Notes: generated by a model from the sequence alone, not told the origin. A stretch of 41,757 nucleotides of DNA from JAEUSF01 sp964484145 (GCA_964484145.1 CAZAED010000006.1:1-41757), one strand, 5' to 3'. Shown: positions 7,353-15,039, numbered from the stretch's first letter. Made by a program: numbers and translations.

Positions 7353-7380
7353 ATTGTAGCAAACAAAAAAGGAGTGTCAA
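7353..7380 (-). promoter_or_regulatory. Promoter of glnA-sigma operon
   Basis: Minus strand TTGACA (7375-7380), 16-base spacer, TACAAT (7353-7358); start expected near 7345, giving a leader of about 120 nt. The -35 box lies in one arm of the repeat at 7375-7482. Confidence 0.75.
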
Positions 7381-7482
7381 CCCCGCCCCACTTTTCACGA
7401 ATTCATTTTAAAAGTTTATAAATTTTGCCGAACTAATGTTCGATTATTAACAGTTTTTTTACTAAAAAGTGGAGTGGGGTCA
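7375..7482. repeat. Imperfect inverted repeat, MITE/REP-like, in the 7227-7618 spacer
   Basis: The arms CAACCCCGCCCCACTTTT (about 7378-7395) and AAAAGTGGAGTGGGGTCA (7465-7482) pair over 18 bases with four mismatches, with 70 AT-rich bases between. A further near-palindrome GTCAAAATATTT/AAATATTGAC follows at 7479-7500. The rest of the spacer up to 7560 shows nothing I can name. Such GGGGTCA-type ends recall REP/RAYT-associated sequences; no transposase is present. Confidence 0.45.
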
Positions 7483-7565
7483 AAATATTTAAATATTGAC
7501 TTATTCCAAGGTAGTTTTAAGAGAGTATGATACCATCATATTTTTTGAATTCTAAGGTTTTCCAC

Positions 7566-7607
7566 AAAAAAGCGATCCCCAGCCGCTAAAATACAACGGC
7601 TAGGGAT
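7566..7607 (-). terminator. Terminator of the 49-aa gene
   Basis: Minus strand ATCCCTAGCCG-loop-CGGCTGGGGAT (7575-7607, one mismatch) followed by CGCTTTTTTGT. Confidence 0.8.
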
Positions 7608-7618
7608 ATTCTTTTGGA

Positions 7619-7768
7619 TTAGTGTTTTCTGCATCCCGGCATAGGCCGGGATTTTGCCGCACCGTGCAAAGGCACCCCGGGTGTGCTTTTTCCAGTTTTT
7701 GATTCTTTATTTTCTGGAGCTGCTTTGTCCGGCTTTGCTCCCGATTCGTTACGGGGTTTGTTGTTCAT
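7619..7768 (-). CDS. Tiny SD-led gene, 49-aa basic peptide
   Basis: Not recognised, but well supported as a gene: promoter at 7789-7817, a near-perfect SD (AAGGAGGGGG) directly before the ATG at 7766-7768, and a terminator 12 bases after the stop. The peptide is hydrophilic and basic, rich in Lys, Pro, Gly and Ala (MNNKPRNESGAKPDKAAPEN at the start, GCRKH at the end), probably disordered. The last third is encoded by a hairpin (7633-7652, ATCCCGGC/GCCGGGAT). The SD itself can pair with CTTCC just upstream (CTTCC-CGAAA-GGAGG), so translation may be controlled. One of several such minus-strand genes in the window. Confidence 0.55.
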   Translation of the reverse strand: MNNKPRNESGAKPDKAAPENKESKTGKSTPGVPLHGAAKSRPMPGCRKH

Positions 7769-7788
7769 TCCCCCTCCTTTCGGGAAGA

Positions 7789-7817
7789 ATTTTAAATTTA
7801 TGGTGTTGTTTTGTCAA
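7789..7817 (-). promoter_or_regulatory. Promoter of the 49-aa gene
   Basis: Minus strand TTGACA (7812-7817), 17-base spacer, TAAAAT (7789-7794). Start near 7782, a leader of about 15 nt carrying the SD hairpin. Confidence 0.8.
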
Positions 7818-7863
7818 GTTTTGAAAAAAACCGGTTAATTTTGTATAGTTTTTTCGGTTTTTT

Positions 7864-7872
7864 TGGTATAAT
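7864..7872 (+). promoter_or_regulatory. Extended -10 promoter, leaderless
   Basis: TGGTATAAT (TGn + TATAAT at 7867-7872), seven bases before the ATG at 7880. A -35-like TTGTAT at 7841 is 20 bases away and may not matter. Confidence 0.65.
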
Positions 7873-7879
7873 AAAAAAT

Positions 7880-8209
7880 ATGTCAGAAAAAGATAATGAA
7901 AAATTTAAAATAACAGGCGAAAAGATAACCCAAAAGCCGCATACCCCGGAAGAACAGGAAAAAATTGTGCTGGAAAAAATAAAGAAAAACGCTCACGATG
8001 ACGCAGAGGAATTTCTTGCACATTTTCAGCAAATGTCATCAATGGGCGTTTTTAAGGTTATCCGAGGAGTAAATATAAAAGATAAAGAAATAATAAATGC
8101 TGCTTTTGAATCAGCCAAGCACTATAATCTTTCTGAAAAAGATAAAAAATATTATTTAGAAGAATTTTATAACAGATGTGTCCTTGGGTATCCGTTAGGG
8201 AAAGCTTAG
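7880..8209 (+). CDS. Small charged helical hypothetical protein, 109 aa
   Basis: Not recognised. The frame is open from 7811, but the ATG at 7880 lies seven bases behind an extended -10 box and gives MSEKDNEKFKITGEKI, so it is preferred. The protein is soluble and rich in Lys and Glu, with helical segments (EEQEKIVLEKIKKNAHDDAE, DKKYYLEEFYNRCVLG). It precedes secA by about 120 bases with a separate promoter between, so they are not strictly one operon. No enzymatic motif. Confidence 0.6.
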   Translation: MSEKDNEKFKITGEKITQKPHTPEEQEKIVLEKIKKNAHDDAEEFLAHFQQMSSMGVFKVIRGVNIKDKEIINAAFESAKHYNLSEKDKKYYLEEFYNRCVLGYPLGKA

Positions 8210-8260
8210 GCAGATGACGAAAAAAAACGCTAACAGCGATTTTTTATTTTGGGTGAATTA

Positions 8261-8269
8261 TGGTATAAT
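8261..8269 (+). promoter_or_regulatory. Extended -10 promoter of secA
   Basis: TGGTATAAT with TATAAT at 8264-8269; start near 8276, so secA has a leader of about 56 nt without an SD. Confidence 0.6.
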
Positions 8270-8331
8270 AAGTTACATAAATTCCACAAAAATTCAATTG
8301 TACCTCTGCAAAATTAGAAATTGAAACAAAA

Positions 8332-10794
8332 ATGTCTTTTAAAGACGACTTAAAACAAAAAGTTAACGACTATTTAGACGCGCGCGAAGTGGAGAAGTTA
8401 AAATCCACGGTCGAGACTATTTTACGCGAGCGCGAAAATTTAAAAGACTGGTCGCAAAAAGAACTGAGTTTAACAACCAGAGCTTTTAGGGACGATATTG
8501 CAAAGGGAGCTAGTTTAGACAGTCTGATAGTCCAGGCTTTTGCGGTTATGTGTGAAGCAGCGCGCAGGATTTTAGGCCAGGTGCCTTACGATGTGCAAAT
8601 TTTAGGCGGATTGGTTATTCACCAGGGAAAAATAGCCGAAATGAAAGCCGGGGAAGGCAAAACCTTAACGGAAACCATGCCGGTTTTTTTAAACGCGCTT
8701 TTGGGCAGGGGAGTGCATATTATTACTACCAATGATTATTTGGCGGAACGAGACGCGAAATGGATGGGTAAGCTTTACAATTACCTTGGTTTGAGCGTTG
8801 GGTATGTAACCAGTGAAATGAAAAAGGAAGACAGAAGAAAAGCCTATTTGTGCGATATAACTTATGTGACTAACCAAGAAATAGGGTTTGATTATTTGCG
8901 CGATAATTTGGTTTTTGCGCGAAGTGACAGAGTCCTTAGAAAAGACCACACTTTAAATTTTGGCATTGTAGATGAAATAGATTCTATTCTTATAGACGAG
9001 TCGCGTACACCACTTATAATCGCAGAGCCCGTAAAAGAAGAAAGGCAATTTTATGATTTATTTACAAATGTAGTGTCTAAATTAAAGGAAGATACTGATT
9101 TTAAAGTTGACTACAAAAATAAAAATGTCGAAATGACCGCCAAAGGTTTGGACAAAGTAGAAAAGGTTTTAGGTGAAAAAGTTTTTTCTAAGGAAAGCCC
9201 TATGAATGTTTTTTACTTGGACGTGTGCTTAAAAGCCCGAGCGACATTTGAGCGCGACAGAGACTACATAATTAGTAAAGATGGGGTGGAAATTGTAGAC
9301 GAATTTACCGGTCGGGTTTTACCGGGTAGGCGTTTTACCGACGGGGTGCACCAGGCCATTGAAGCAAAAGAAAATGTAAAAGTAAAAGAAGCAGACAGAA
9401 CCGTGGCAGCAATTACCTTTCAGAATTTTTTCCCAATGTACGAAAAACTTTCCGGTATGTCGGGTACCGTTATGCGTTCGCGCGACGAATTTAGGCAGGT
9501 TTACAAACTGGAAGTGGTGCAGATTCCGACTAACAGACCCCTTCAGAGAATTGAGCATACAGATTTATATTTTAAAACCGAACATGGCAAGTTTATAGGA
9601 CTTTTAAAAAAAGTCGCGGAAATTCATGCTAAAGGTCAGCCAATTTTAATTGGCGCGCGTAACGTAGAAGTTGCGCATAAAGTATCGAAGGCACTTAACG
9701 ACAATAATTTTCCACATCAACTTTTAACTGCTTCGGACAACCGTGGAGAAGCCGACAAAATTGAACAGGCTGGCCAGGAAGAATTAATTACCGTAGCTAC
9801 CAACATGGCCGGGAGGGGAACCGATATTTTGCTCGGTCCGGGCGTGGAAAAAATGGGCGGACTTTATGTAATAGGTACAGAGAGGCATGAGTCAAGAAGA
9901 ATAGACGACCAGCTAGTAGGTAGAGCTGGTAGACAAGGTGAGCCGGGCGCTAGCCAGTTTTTAATTTCTATGGAAGACGAAGTCATGAGCCTGTTTGGAA
10001 GTGAAAGAATTATAGATAAAGGTCATAGCATAAAATATAAAAATAAGTATTATCAAACATATCAAAATAAAGAGTTAATTACTTTAAAACCAAAGAGCAA
10101 CTGTATAGTAATAGAAGCATNNNNNNNNNNCATTCCTGAAGACGAGTACATTTCCGCGCCAAGTTTAGACAAAGCATTTGCTCGCGCTCAAGACTTTATT
10201 GAAAGTAAAAATTATGACAGTAGGATATATTTGTATAAATACGACCGCGTGACAAATTATCAACGCAATGTGGTTTACCGTTTGCGGGAAACACTCCTTG
10301 AAAACGAAGAAGGTTGCAAAATTTTTTTACAGGATGCGGTTTTTTCGGTGCTAGATGATATTTTTAGCACAAATGACGTTAATGTTTTGTCGGCTAACTT
10401 AAAAGAAGTTTTTAAAATAGAAATTAAACCTGAAGAATTAACCGGCGCGATTTTAAACAAAGAAGACGGGGTTAAAAAGTCTAGACAGCTTACTCAAAAA
10501 AAGTTTACAGACTATTTAACCGAGCAGGCAAAAAAAATTTTTGAAGACAAAGAAGCATGGCCAGCAGCCCAGCAATTAGTTTTGCAAGTAATAGACAATA
10601 ACTGGAGCCAAAATTTGGAATTAATGGATATTTTAAAAGAGGAGTCGGGGCTTTTTTCCTACGCCACCCAAGACCCGCTTTTAGACTTTATTTCGGACGG
10701 CAGGAAGCTTTTTACAGAAATGGGTAAAAATATTGAAAAACAATTCGTTACAGCCATATTTTTGAGGTTGGCGCAGAAGGGGAAGATAGAGTAA
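8332..10794 (+). CDS. secA: Preprotein translocase ATPase SecA (contains assembly gap and foreign-looking segment)
   Basis: The motor that drives Sec-dependent export through SecYEG. Seen: Walker A in MKAGEGKTL (G107-T111), Walker B-type DEID (214-217) followed by SILIDESRTPLI, the preprotein-binding region, TNMAGRGTDI and the helicase VI stretch RIDDQLVGRAGRQGEPG. The helical wing resumes with FIESKNYDSRIYLYKYDRV. The C-terminal zinc finger is absent, as in many short SecAs. After FGSERI (about residue 560) the sequence leaves the family for about 36 residues and meets a run of 10 N at 10121-10130, then returns at IPEDEYISAPSLD. The frame happens to stay open. The stretch is either an insertion or a misjoin (see 10012-10120). 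Confidence 0.95.
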   Translation: MSFKDDLKQKVNDYLDAREVEKLKSTVETILRERENLKDWSQKELSLTTRAFRDDIAKGASLDSLIVQAFAVMCEAARRILGQVPYDVQILGGLVIHQGKIAEMKAGEGKTLTETMPVFLNALLGRGVHIITTNDYLAERDAKWMGKLYNYLGLSVGYVTSEMKKEDRRKAYLCDITYVTNQEIGFDYLRDNLVFARSDRVLRKDHTLNFGIVDEIDSILIDESRTPLIIAEPVKEERQFYDLFTNVVSKLKEDTDFKVDYKNKNVEMTAKGLDKVEKVLGEKVFSKESPMNVFYLDVCLKARATFERDRDYIISKDGVEIVDEFTGRVLPGRRFTDGVHQAIEAKENVKVKEADRTVAAITFQNFFPMYEKLSGMSGTVMRSRDEFRQVYKLEVVQIPTNRPLQRIEHTDLYFKTEHGKFIGLLKKVAEIHAKGQPILIGARNVEVAHKVSKALNDNNFPHQLLTASDNRGEADKIEQAGQEELITVATNMAGRGTDILLGPGVEKMGGLYVIGTERHESRRIDDQLVGRAGRQGEPGASQFLISMEDEVMSLFGSERIIDKGHSIKYKNKYYQTYQNKELITLKPKSNCIVIEAXXXXIPEDEYISAPSLDKAFARAQDFIESKNYDSRIYLYKYDRVTNYQRNVVYRLRETLLENEEGCKIFLQDAVFSVLDDIFSTNDVNVLSANLKEVFKIEIKPEELTGAILNKEDGVKKSRQLTQKKFTDYLTEQAKKIFEDKEAWPAAQQLVLQVIDNNWSQNLELMDILKEESGLFSYATQDPLLDFISDGRKLFTEMGKNIEKQFVTAIFLRLAQKGKIE
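10012..10120 (+). other. Foreign-looking segment inside secA beside the N gap
   Basis: Codes IDKGHSIKYKNKYYQTYQ and ELITLKPKSNCIVIEA, which have no place in SecA between the ERI and IPEDE motifs. The pattern (KGxxIxYKNKYYxxx...LKPKxxCxVIEA) resembles the C-terminal beta-domain of integrase-type (rve) transposases such as ISNCY or IS481-like elements. This is from memory of family patterns. A repeated IS end next to the gap would explain a scaffold break here. Confidence 0.45.
10121..10130. other. Assembly gap (10 N) in secA
   Basis: Run of ten N; the true gap length is unknown. Confidence 1.
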
Positions 10795-10825
10795 TTGACC
10801 AAAATTAAATAAAATTAAATAAAAT

Positions 10826-10855
10826 TTGTCAAAAGTAGCTTATTTTTGATATAAT
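10826..10855 (+). promoter_or_regulatory. Leaderless promoter of gatC
   Basis: TTGTCA (10826-10831), 18-base spacer, TATAAT (10850-10855), then six bases to the ATG at 10862. Clearest leaderless arrangement in the window. Confidence 0.8.
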
Positions 10856-10861
10856 TTTGTT

Positions 10862-11143
10862 ATGCTTACAAAAGAAGAGGTTAAGAAAATTGCTGTGTTG
10901 GCTAGAATTGAACTAACAGAAACAGAAGTGGAAAAGTTTCAAAAAGATCTTTCCGCTGTTTTAGACTATGTAGACGAGCTAAAGTTAGTTAACGTAGACG
11001 GTTTAGAAGAGGTTGCTCAGGTTACAGGATTAGTTAATGTACAAAGGCAAGATATTGCAATAGACCACGGTAATAGAGAAGAAATATTTTCCCAGGCTCC
11101 GGAAATGAAAGACGGATATTTTAAGGTTAAAGCAATATTGTGA
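10862..11143 (+). CDS. gatC: Asp/Glu-tRNA amidotransferase subunit C
   Basis: A 93-aa GatC, the small clamp that wraps GatA and GatB. Family start LTKEEVKKIAVLARIELTE followed by FQKDLSAVLDYVDELKLVNVDGLEE, and the end EIFSQAPEMKDGYFKVKAIL are all typical. Leaderless transcription is expected. The TGA stop codon is the first part of the palindromic spacer that leads to gatA. Confidence 0.95.
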   Translation: MLTKEEVKKIAVLARIELTETEVEKFQKDLSAVLDYVDELKLVNVDGLEEVAQVTGLVNVQRQDIAIDHGNREEIFSQAPEMKDGYFKVKAIL

Positions 11144-11246
11144 TTGACATGATTTAAAAGATTTAAATGATTGACAAGATTTAGTTAAGATAATTGCATA
11201 ACAATCATTTAATTCTTGGTCAATCTTGTCAGTCTTGTCAATCAAT
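11141..11246. repeat. Spacer palindrome gatC-gatA (GATTGACAAGATT words)
   Basis: The left arm has TGATTGACATGATT, AAAAGATTT, AAATGATTGACAAGATTT; the right arm has AATTCTTGG, TCAATCTTG, TCAGTCTTG, TCAATCAA. The arms are complementary and themselves tandemly repetitive. The palindrome fills the spacer from the gatC stop codon to three bases before the gatA ATG. Same word family as 16948-17037. Confidence 0.7.
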
Positions 11247-11248
11247 TT

Positions 11249-12736
11249 ATGGATTACGCGTATCTATCTCTAACTGAATTACGAAAATTACTCGACACCA
11301 AACAAGTTTCGTCGGTTGAGCTGACGAAATATTTTTTGTCACGCATAAATAATATAGACAAAAGCTTGAATAGTTTTGTGACAGTAACAGAAGAAGAAGC
11401 TTTAAAAAACGCAAAAGAGGCTGACGAGTTTATTAATTCGCCGGGTGAGAACCCGTTTTTATGCGGTATACCTTACGCTAGTAAAGACTTGTTTAATACT
11501 AAAGGTATTCGCACGACTGCTTCGAGTAAAATTTTAGACAATTATTTACCGCCTTTTGACGCTACTGTTACAAAAAAATTAAAAGAACAAAAATCTGTTT
11601 TGCTTGGAAAAACTAATTTAGATGAATTTGCGCACGGTTCAAGCACCGAAACTTCGGCCTACGGACCTAGTCATAACCCGTGGGACACAAATAGAATTCC
11701 CGGCGGCAGTAGCGGAGGCAGTACAGCTGCGGTAGCAGCCGGACTTAGTCCATGGGCAACTGCTACAGAAACCGGCGGCAGTATTCGCCAGCCGGCTAGT
11801 CTTTGCGGCGTTAGCGGCTGGAAACCTACCTATGGTAGGGTTAGTCGCTACGGTGTTATTGCTATGGCATCTTCGCTTGACTGTCCTGGAGCGGTAGCTT
11901 ACAGCGTAGAAGATTTAGCGGCTTTGGCTGAAATTATGTCCGGGCAAGACGAGCATGACTCAACTACTAGTCCTATTGAAGTCCCAACCTATAAAAAGAA
12001 TTTAAATAAAGATGTATCTAAACTTACATTAGGAATTCCTAAACAGTATTTTGTAGATGGTATGGAAGAGGGTGTTAGGGAAAAGGTAATGGGAGCTATA
12101 AAAGAACTAGAAAAACAAGGCGCAAAATTAAAAGAGGTAGATTTGCCAAATACTAAGTATGGCTCTTTAGTTTACGCTATAATTTGTCCGTCTGAGGTTT
12201 CCTCTAACTTAATGCGTTACGACGGTATTCGCTACGGACATTCTTCTTCGGAAGCAAAAAATTTACTTCAGGCATACGAAAAGTCCCGCGGGGAGGGTTT
12301 TGGCAACGAAGCTAAGCGCAGAATTTTAACCGGCACTTATGTTTTAACCGCCGGTTACTACGACGCCTACTACAAAAAAGCCCAAAAAGTTCGTCGTTTA
12401 ATAATAAACGAATTTAATAATATTTTTAAAGAGGTAGACGCGCTTGTTTGTCCGGCCAGCCCAAACGTTGCGGTTAAAATTGGCGGTGCAAAAGAAAACC
12501 CGCTTTTTGGCTACATTGCCGACCAGTTAAATATTCCTTCTTCGCTCGCAGGTCTCCCTGCTCTTTCTGTCCCTTGTGGTTTTGCTCGTCCGAGCGATGG
12601 TGATTCGCCAAGTATGGACGGCCTTCCCGTAGGCCTACAAATTATTGGGCCACAGTGGGGAGAGCAGACAGTTTTTAATATAGGCTACGCGTACCAGCAG
12701 GCGACGGAGTGGCATGGGAAGCACCCGGGAATGTAA
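11249..12736 (+). CDS. gatA: Asp/Glu-tRNA amidotransferase subunit A (amidase)
   Basis: A 495-aa amidase-signature enzyme that frees ammonia from glutamine and passes it to GatB. The ATG at 11249 is chosen over the upstream frame at 11216, which would start inside the palindrome arm. The Ser-cisSer-Lys triad is visible and even keeps the Staphylococcus aureus GatA numbering: K79 (YASKDLF), S154 (GGSSGGS) and S178 (TGGSIRQPAS). The C-terminal GLPALSVPCGF and DGLPVGLQIIGP motifs are present. Lies between gatC and a small membrane gene; gatB follows. Confidence 0.97.
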   Translation: MDYAYLSLTELRKLLDTKQVSSVELTKYFLSRINNIDKSLNSFVTVTEEEALKNAKEADEFINSPGENPFLCGIPYASKDLFNTKGIRTTASSKILDNYLPPFDATVTKKLKEQKSVLLGKTNLDEFAHGSSTETSAYGPSHNPWDTNRIPGGSSGGSTAAVAAGLSPWATATETGGSIRQPASLCGVSGWKPTYGRVSRYGVIAMASSLDCPGAVAYSVEDLAALAEIMSGQDEHDSTTSPIEVPTYKKNLNKDVSKLTLGIPKQYFVDGMEEGVREKVMGAIKELEKQGAKLKEVDLPNTKYGSLVYAIICPSEVSSNLMRYDGIRYGHSSSEAKNLLQAYEKSRGEGFGNEAKRRILTGTYVLTAGYYDAYYKKAQKVRRLIINEFNNIFKEVDALVCPASPNVAVKIGGAKENPLFGYIADQLNIPSSLAGLPALSVPCGFARPSDGDSPSMDGLPVGLQIIGPQWGEQTVFNIGYAYQQATEWHGKHPGM

Positions 12737-12757
12737 GATTTAGGATTTAAGATGTAA
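12735..12757. repeat. Tandem-word spacer (TAAGATTTAGG type)
   Basis: TAAGATTTAGGATTTAAGATG and TAAGATC between gatA and the next gene. Related words occur at 1450-1468, 15006-15035, 30829-30850 and 32437-32505. Confidence 0.45.
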
Positions 12758-12762
12758 GATCT

Positions 12763-13044
12763 ATGGAAAACACCGAAAGCAAAATTGCTGAATTAGAAAA
12801 TAGGATTGAAAAATTAGAGAAAACTAGATTGACTTTTGGAAGCTTAATCGGTGGAATTTTTAATTTAGCCGTTTGGATCGTAGTAATTTTAATGATATAT
12901 GCTCTTACTATCTTTGTTTGGAGATCATTTGATTACGAAAGAAAAAATTTAGTTTTTGGTGCGGGTCTTCTGATCCTAACAAACTTAATAACTATTCCTG
13001 TTACTATTTATTTCACACGAAAAAGGGATAAAAGCAAACAATGA
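12763..13044 (+). CDS. Small membrane protein with coiled coil, 93 aa
   Basis: Not recognised. An N-terminal heptad-rich segment (SKIAELENRIEKLEKTR, about 5-21) is followed by two membrane helices (about 28-50 and 64-84) and a basic tail ending RKRDKSKQ. It overlaps the gatB start by four bases (ATGA at 13041-13044), so it is translated with gatB and interrupts the gatCAB set. The position suggests co-expression only; a role in amidation is not implied. Confidence 0.7.
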   Translation: MENTESKIAELENRIEKLEKTRLTFGSLIGGIFNLAVWIVVILMIYALTIFVWRSFDYERKNLVFGAGLLILTNLITIPVTIYFTRKRDKSKQ

Positions 13045-14579
13045 AAACATTTGAATCATCAACCGAATACCAGCCTGTAATTGGATTTGAAATCCATATT
13101 CAACTTAGCACTAAGTCTAAGATGTTTAGTAGTGCGGCCAATAACCCGGACGAAAAAGAACCTAACACTAACATTGACGAAGTTGTAACCGGACAGCCCG
13201 GAACTTTGCCTGTGGCAAACAAAGAAGCTATACGCCTAGCTGCTATGGTGGGTCTTGCTCTTAACTGCACCATAGATGAATGGAGTAAGTTTGACCGTAA
13301 GCACTATTTTTACCCGGATCTGCCCAAAGGTTACCAGATTTCGCAGTTTGATAAGCCAATATCGCGCGATGGATATCTTGATGTAGCGTGCCCATTTATG
13401 GGTGAGCCTGGTAGTCAAGACGCCGATAAATCGGCACGCTACAAGACAAAGCGTTTTGGCATAACTCGCGCGCATTTAGAAGAAGATGCGGGTAAGAATA
13501 TGCACCCAGAAGGTTTGTCTTATTCACTAGTTGATTATAACCGAGCTGGTGCGCCGCTACTTGAAATTGTTACAGAGCCAGAATTAGAAAGCGGGGAAGA
13601 CGCTAAGGCGTTTTTAACAGAACTGCGTAATATTGTCCGCTACTTAGGCGCGTCTTCTTGCGATATGGAAAAAGGCACAATGCGTGTTGAGCCAAATATT
13701 TCTGTGCGTAAACCCGGCGAAACCACACTGCCTAAATATAAGGTGGAAGTTAAAAATATTAACTCCATAAAATTTGCCCAACAAGCTATAGACTACGAAA
13801 TTGCTAGGCAGACAGAAATTTTAAAAGAAGGCGGCATACCAAAACAGGTAACTATGGGCTGGGATGAAAAAAATAATTGCACGGTTGAACAGAGAAGCAA
13901 AGAAGAGGCAAACGACTATAGGTATTTTCCAGACCCGGATTTACCCGTACTACAGTTTACAAAAGAATATTTAGAAGACCTTAGAAACAGAATGCCGGAA
14001 CTACCTGCGCAAAAACGCGCAAGGTTTTTAGAGGAGTTTGGTTTGCCGGAAGCCGATGTAGAAAATTTGATAAATTGGAAAGAACTTGCCAGCTATTTTG
14101 AAGACGTGGTAAGCGAGTTAGATGAATGGATAAAAGAGTCAGGTGGGGATCGTAAAAATTTAATAAAGCAAGCAGCCAACTGGGCGTTGGGTGAATTTTC
14201 TGCAATGTTAAATAGTAAATTAATGAACCCGCTCGACAGTAAAGTTAATCCCGAAAATTTTGCGGAAATGTTAACTTTAATTCAGAATGGAAAAATTTCC
14301 AGCACAGCTGCCAAGCAAGTATTCAAAGTTATGTTTGAAAAAGGCGGCGAGCCGGACAATATTGTTGCCGATTTGGGCTTAGAACAAAATAGTGATGAAG
14401 GAGCTATTTCCGAGGCTATTGATAAAGTTATAGCCGCCAACGAAAAAGCAGTAACCGACTACAAAGCAGGAATGGAAAAGAGTTTTGGGTTTTTAGTTGG
14501 CCAGACTATGAAGGAACTAAAGGGGAAAGGGAACCCAGGGGTTATAAACGACATTCTAAAAAAGAAATTGGCTCAATAA
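13041..14579 (+). CDS. gatB: Asp/Glu-tRNA amidotransferase subunit B
   Basis: A 512-aa GatB that phosphorylates and amidates Glu-tRNAGln or Asp-tRNAAsn. It has the start YQPVIGFEIHIQLSTKSKMF, the cradle motif FDRKHYFYPDLPKGYQISQ, HLEEDAGK, LVDYNRAGAPLLEIVTEP, MEKGTMRVEPNISV and VEVKNINS, then the helical and YqeY tail. Length is slightly above the usual 475-490 aa, with extra acidic sequence such as EEAxxYRYFPDPDLP (normal) and the C-terminal helical insert. The first four bases overlap the preceding gene. Confidence 0.97.
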   Translation: MKTFESSTEYQPVIGFEIHIQLSTKSKMFSSAANNPDEKEPNTNIDEVVTGQPGTLPVANKEAIRLAAMVGLALNCTIDEWSKFDRKHYFYPDLPKGYQISQFDKPISRDGYLDVACPFMGEPGSQDADKSARYKTKRFGITRAHLEEDAGKNMHPEGLSYSLVDYNRAGAPLLEIVTEPELESGEDAKAFLTELRNIVRYLGASSCDMEKGTMRVEPNISVRKPGETTLPKYKVEVKNINSIKFAQQAIDYEIARQTEILKEGGIPKQVTMGWDEKNNCTVEQRSKEEANDYRYFPDPDLPVLQFTKEYLEDLRNRMPELPAQKRARFLEEFGLPEADVENLINWKELASYFEDVVSELDEWIKESGGDRKNLIKQAANWALGEFSAMLNSKLMNPLDSKVNPENFAEMLTLIQNGKISSTAAKQVFKVMFEKGGEPDNIVADLGLEQNSDEGAISEAIDKVIAANEKAVTDYKAGMEKSFGFLVGQTMKELKGKGNPGVINDILKKKLAQ

Positions 14580-14587
14580 AAATATTC

Positions 14588-14634
14588 TTCGACTTTATGG
14601 AGAAGATATTTTTATTGTTCTCCATAAAGTCGAA
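14588..14634. repeat. Inverted repeat TTCGACTTTATGGAGAA, copy A
   Basis: Perfect 17-bp arms at 14588-14604 and 14618-14634 with a 13-base AT-rich loop, nine bases after the gatB stop. A diverged second copy lies at 33820-33885. Not followed by a T-run, so not a simple terminator. Confidence 0.75.
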
Positions 14635-14646
14635 CGATAAAAATAT

Positions 14647-14680
14647 AAACGCCGCGTGGGATATGATCCCCGCGGCGTTT
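14647..14680 (+). terminator. Terminator of the gatCAB operon
   Basis: AAACGCCGCG-t-GGGAT-atg-ATCCC-CGCGGCGTTT, a very stable hairpin ending in TTTT; the mirror A-run lets it act on both strands. Confidence 0.75.
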
Positions 14681-14724
14681 TAAAAAGTCTGGTAGATAGA
14701 GTTTAAGAGCTTAAAAAAAGATTG

Positions 14725-14759
14725 AGCCGTCCCATGGATGTACAGTCCTTGGCACGGCT
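14725..14759 (-). terminator. Terminator of the Cys-rich small gene
   Basis: Minus strand AGCCGTGCC ... GGGACGGCT followed after CAATC by TTTTTTT; six bases past the gene's stop codon. Confidence 0.7.
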
Positions 14760-14764
14760 TTGTT

Positions 14765-14953
14765 TTATTGGTAATCTTCTTTTTTTCTTGGTTGTGGCCG
14801 CAGCGAACCGTCAGGGTACGGGGGTGGATCCTTGTGAATGGTGGGCGGGTTCTCCACCCATTTCTTCCCTGATTCTCGGCAGCAGCCGCCGATGCAATGG
14901 CCACTTTTTGAGTGACAGGGGCACGCGCATCTTGCCTTAGCGATAGTTGACAT
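14765..14953 (-). CDS. Tiny SD-led gene, Cys-rich 62-aa peptide
   Basis: Not recognised. Strong gene signals: promoter at 14973-15001, SD AAGGAGG six bases before the ATG, and a terminator just after the stop. The N-terminal half has five Cys and two His (ARCACPCHSKSGHCIGGCC, residues 7-25), which could form a small metal site; the C-terminal half is Pro-rich and basic (PPTIHKDPPPYPDGS). There is no signal peptide. The SD can pair with CTTCC upstream (CTTCC-CCCAGAA-GGAGG), like the 49-aa gene. It lies against the direction of the flanking gat operon. Confidence 0.6.
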   Translation of the reverse strand: MSTIAKARCACPCHSKSGHCIGGCCRESGKKWVENPPTIHKDPPPYPDGSLRPQPRKKEDYQ

Positions 14954-14972
14954 ACCGCCTCCTTCTGGGGGA

Positions 14973-15001
14973 AGTGTAGAAAATTACAGAGAGAGAGTCA
15001 A
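14973..15001 (-). promoter_or_regulatory. Promoter of the Cys-rich small gene
   Basis: Minus strand TTGACT (14996-15001), 17-base spacer, TACACT (14973-14978); leader of about 13 nt. Confidence 0.75.
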
Positions 15002-15039
15002 TAGAGATGTAGGATATAAAATGTAAGATTTAGGGGTTT

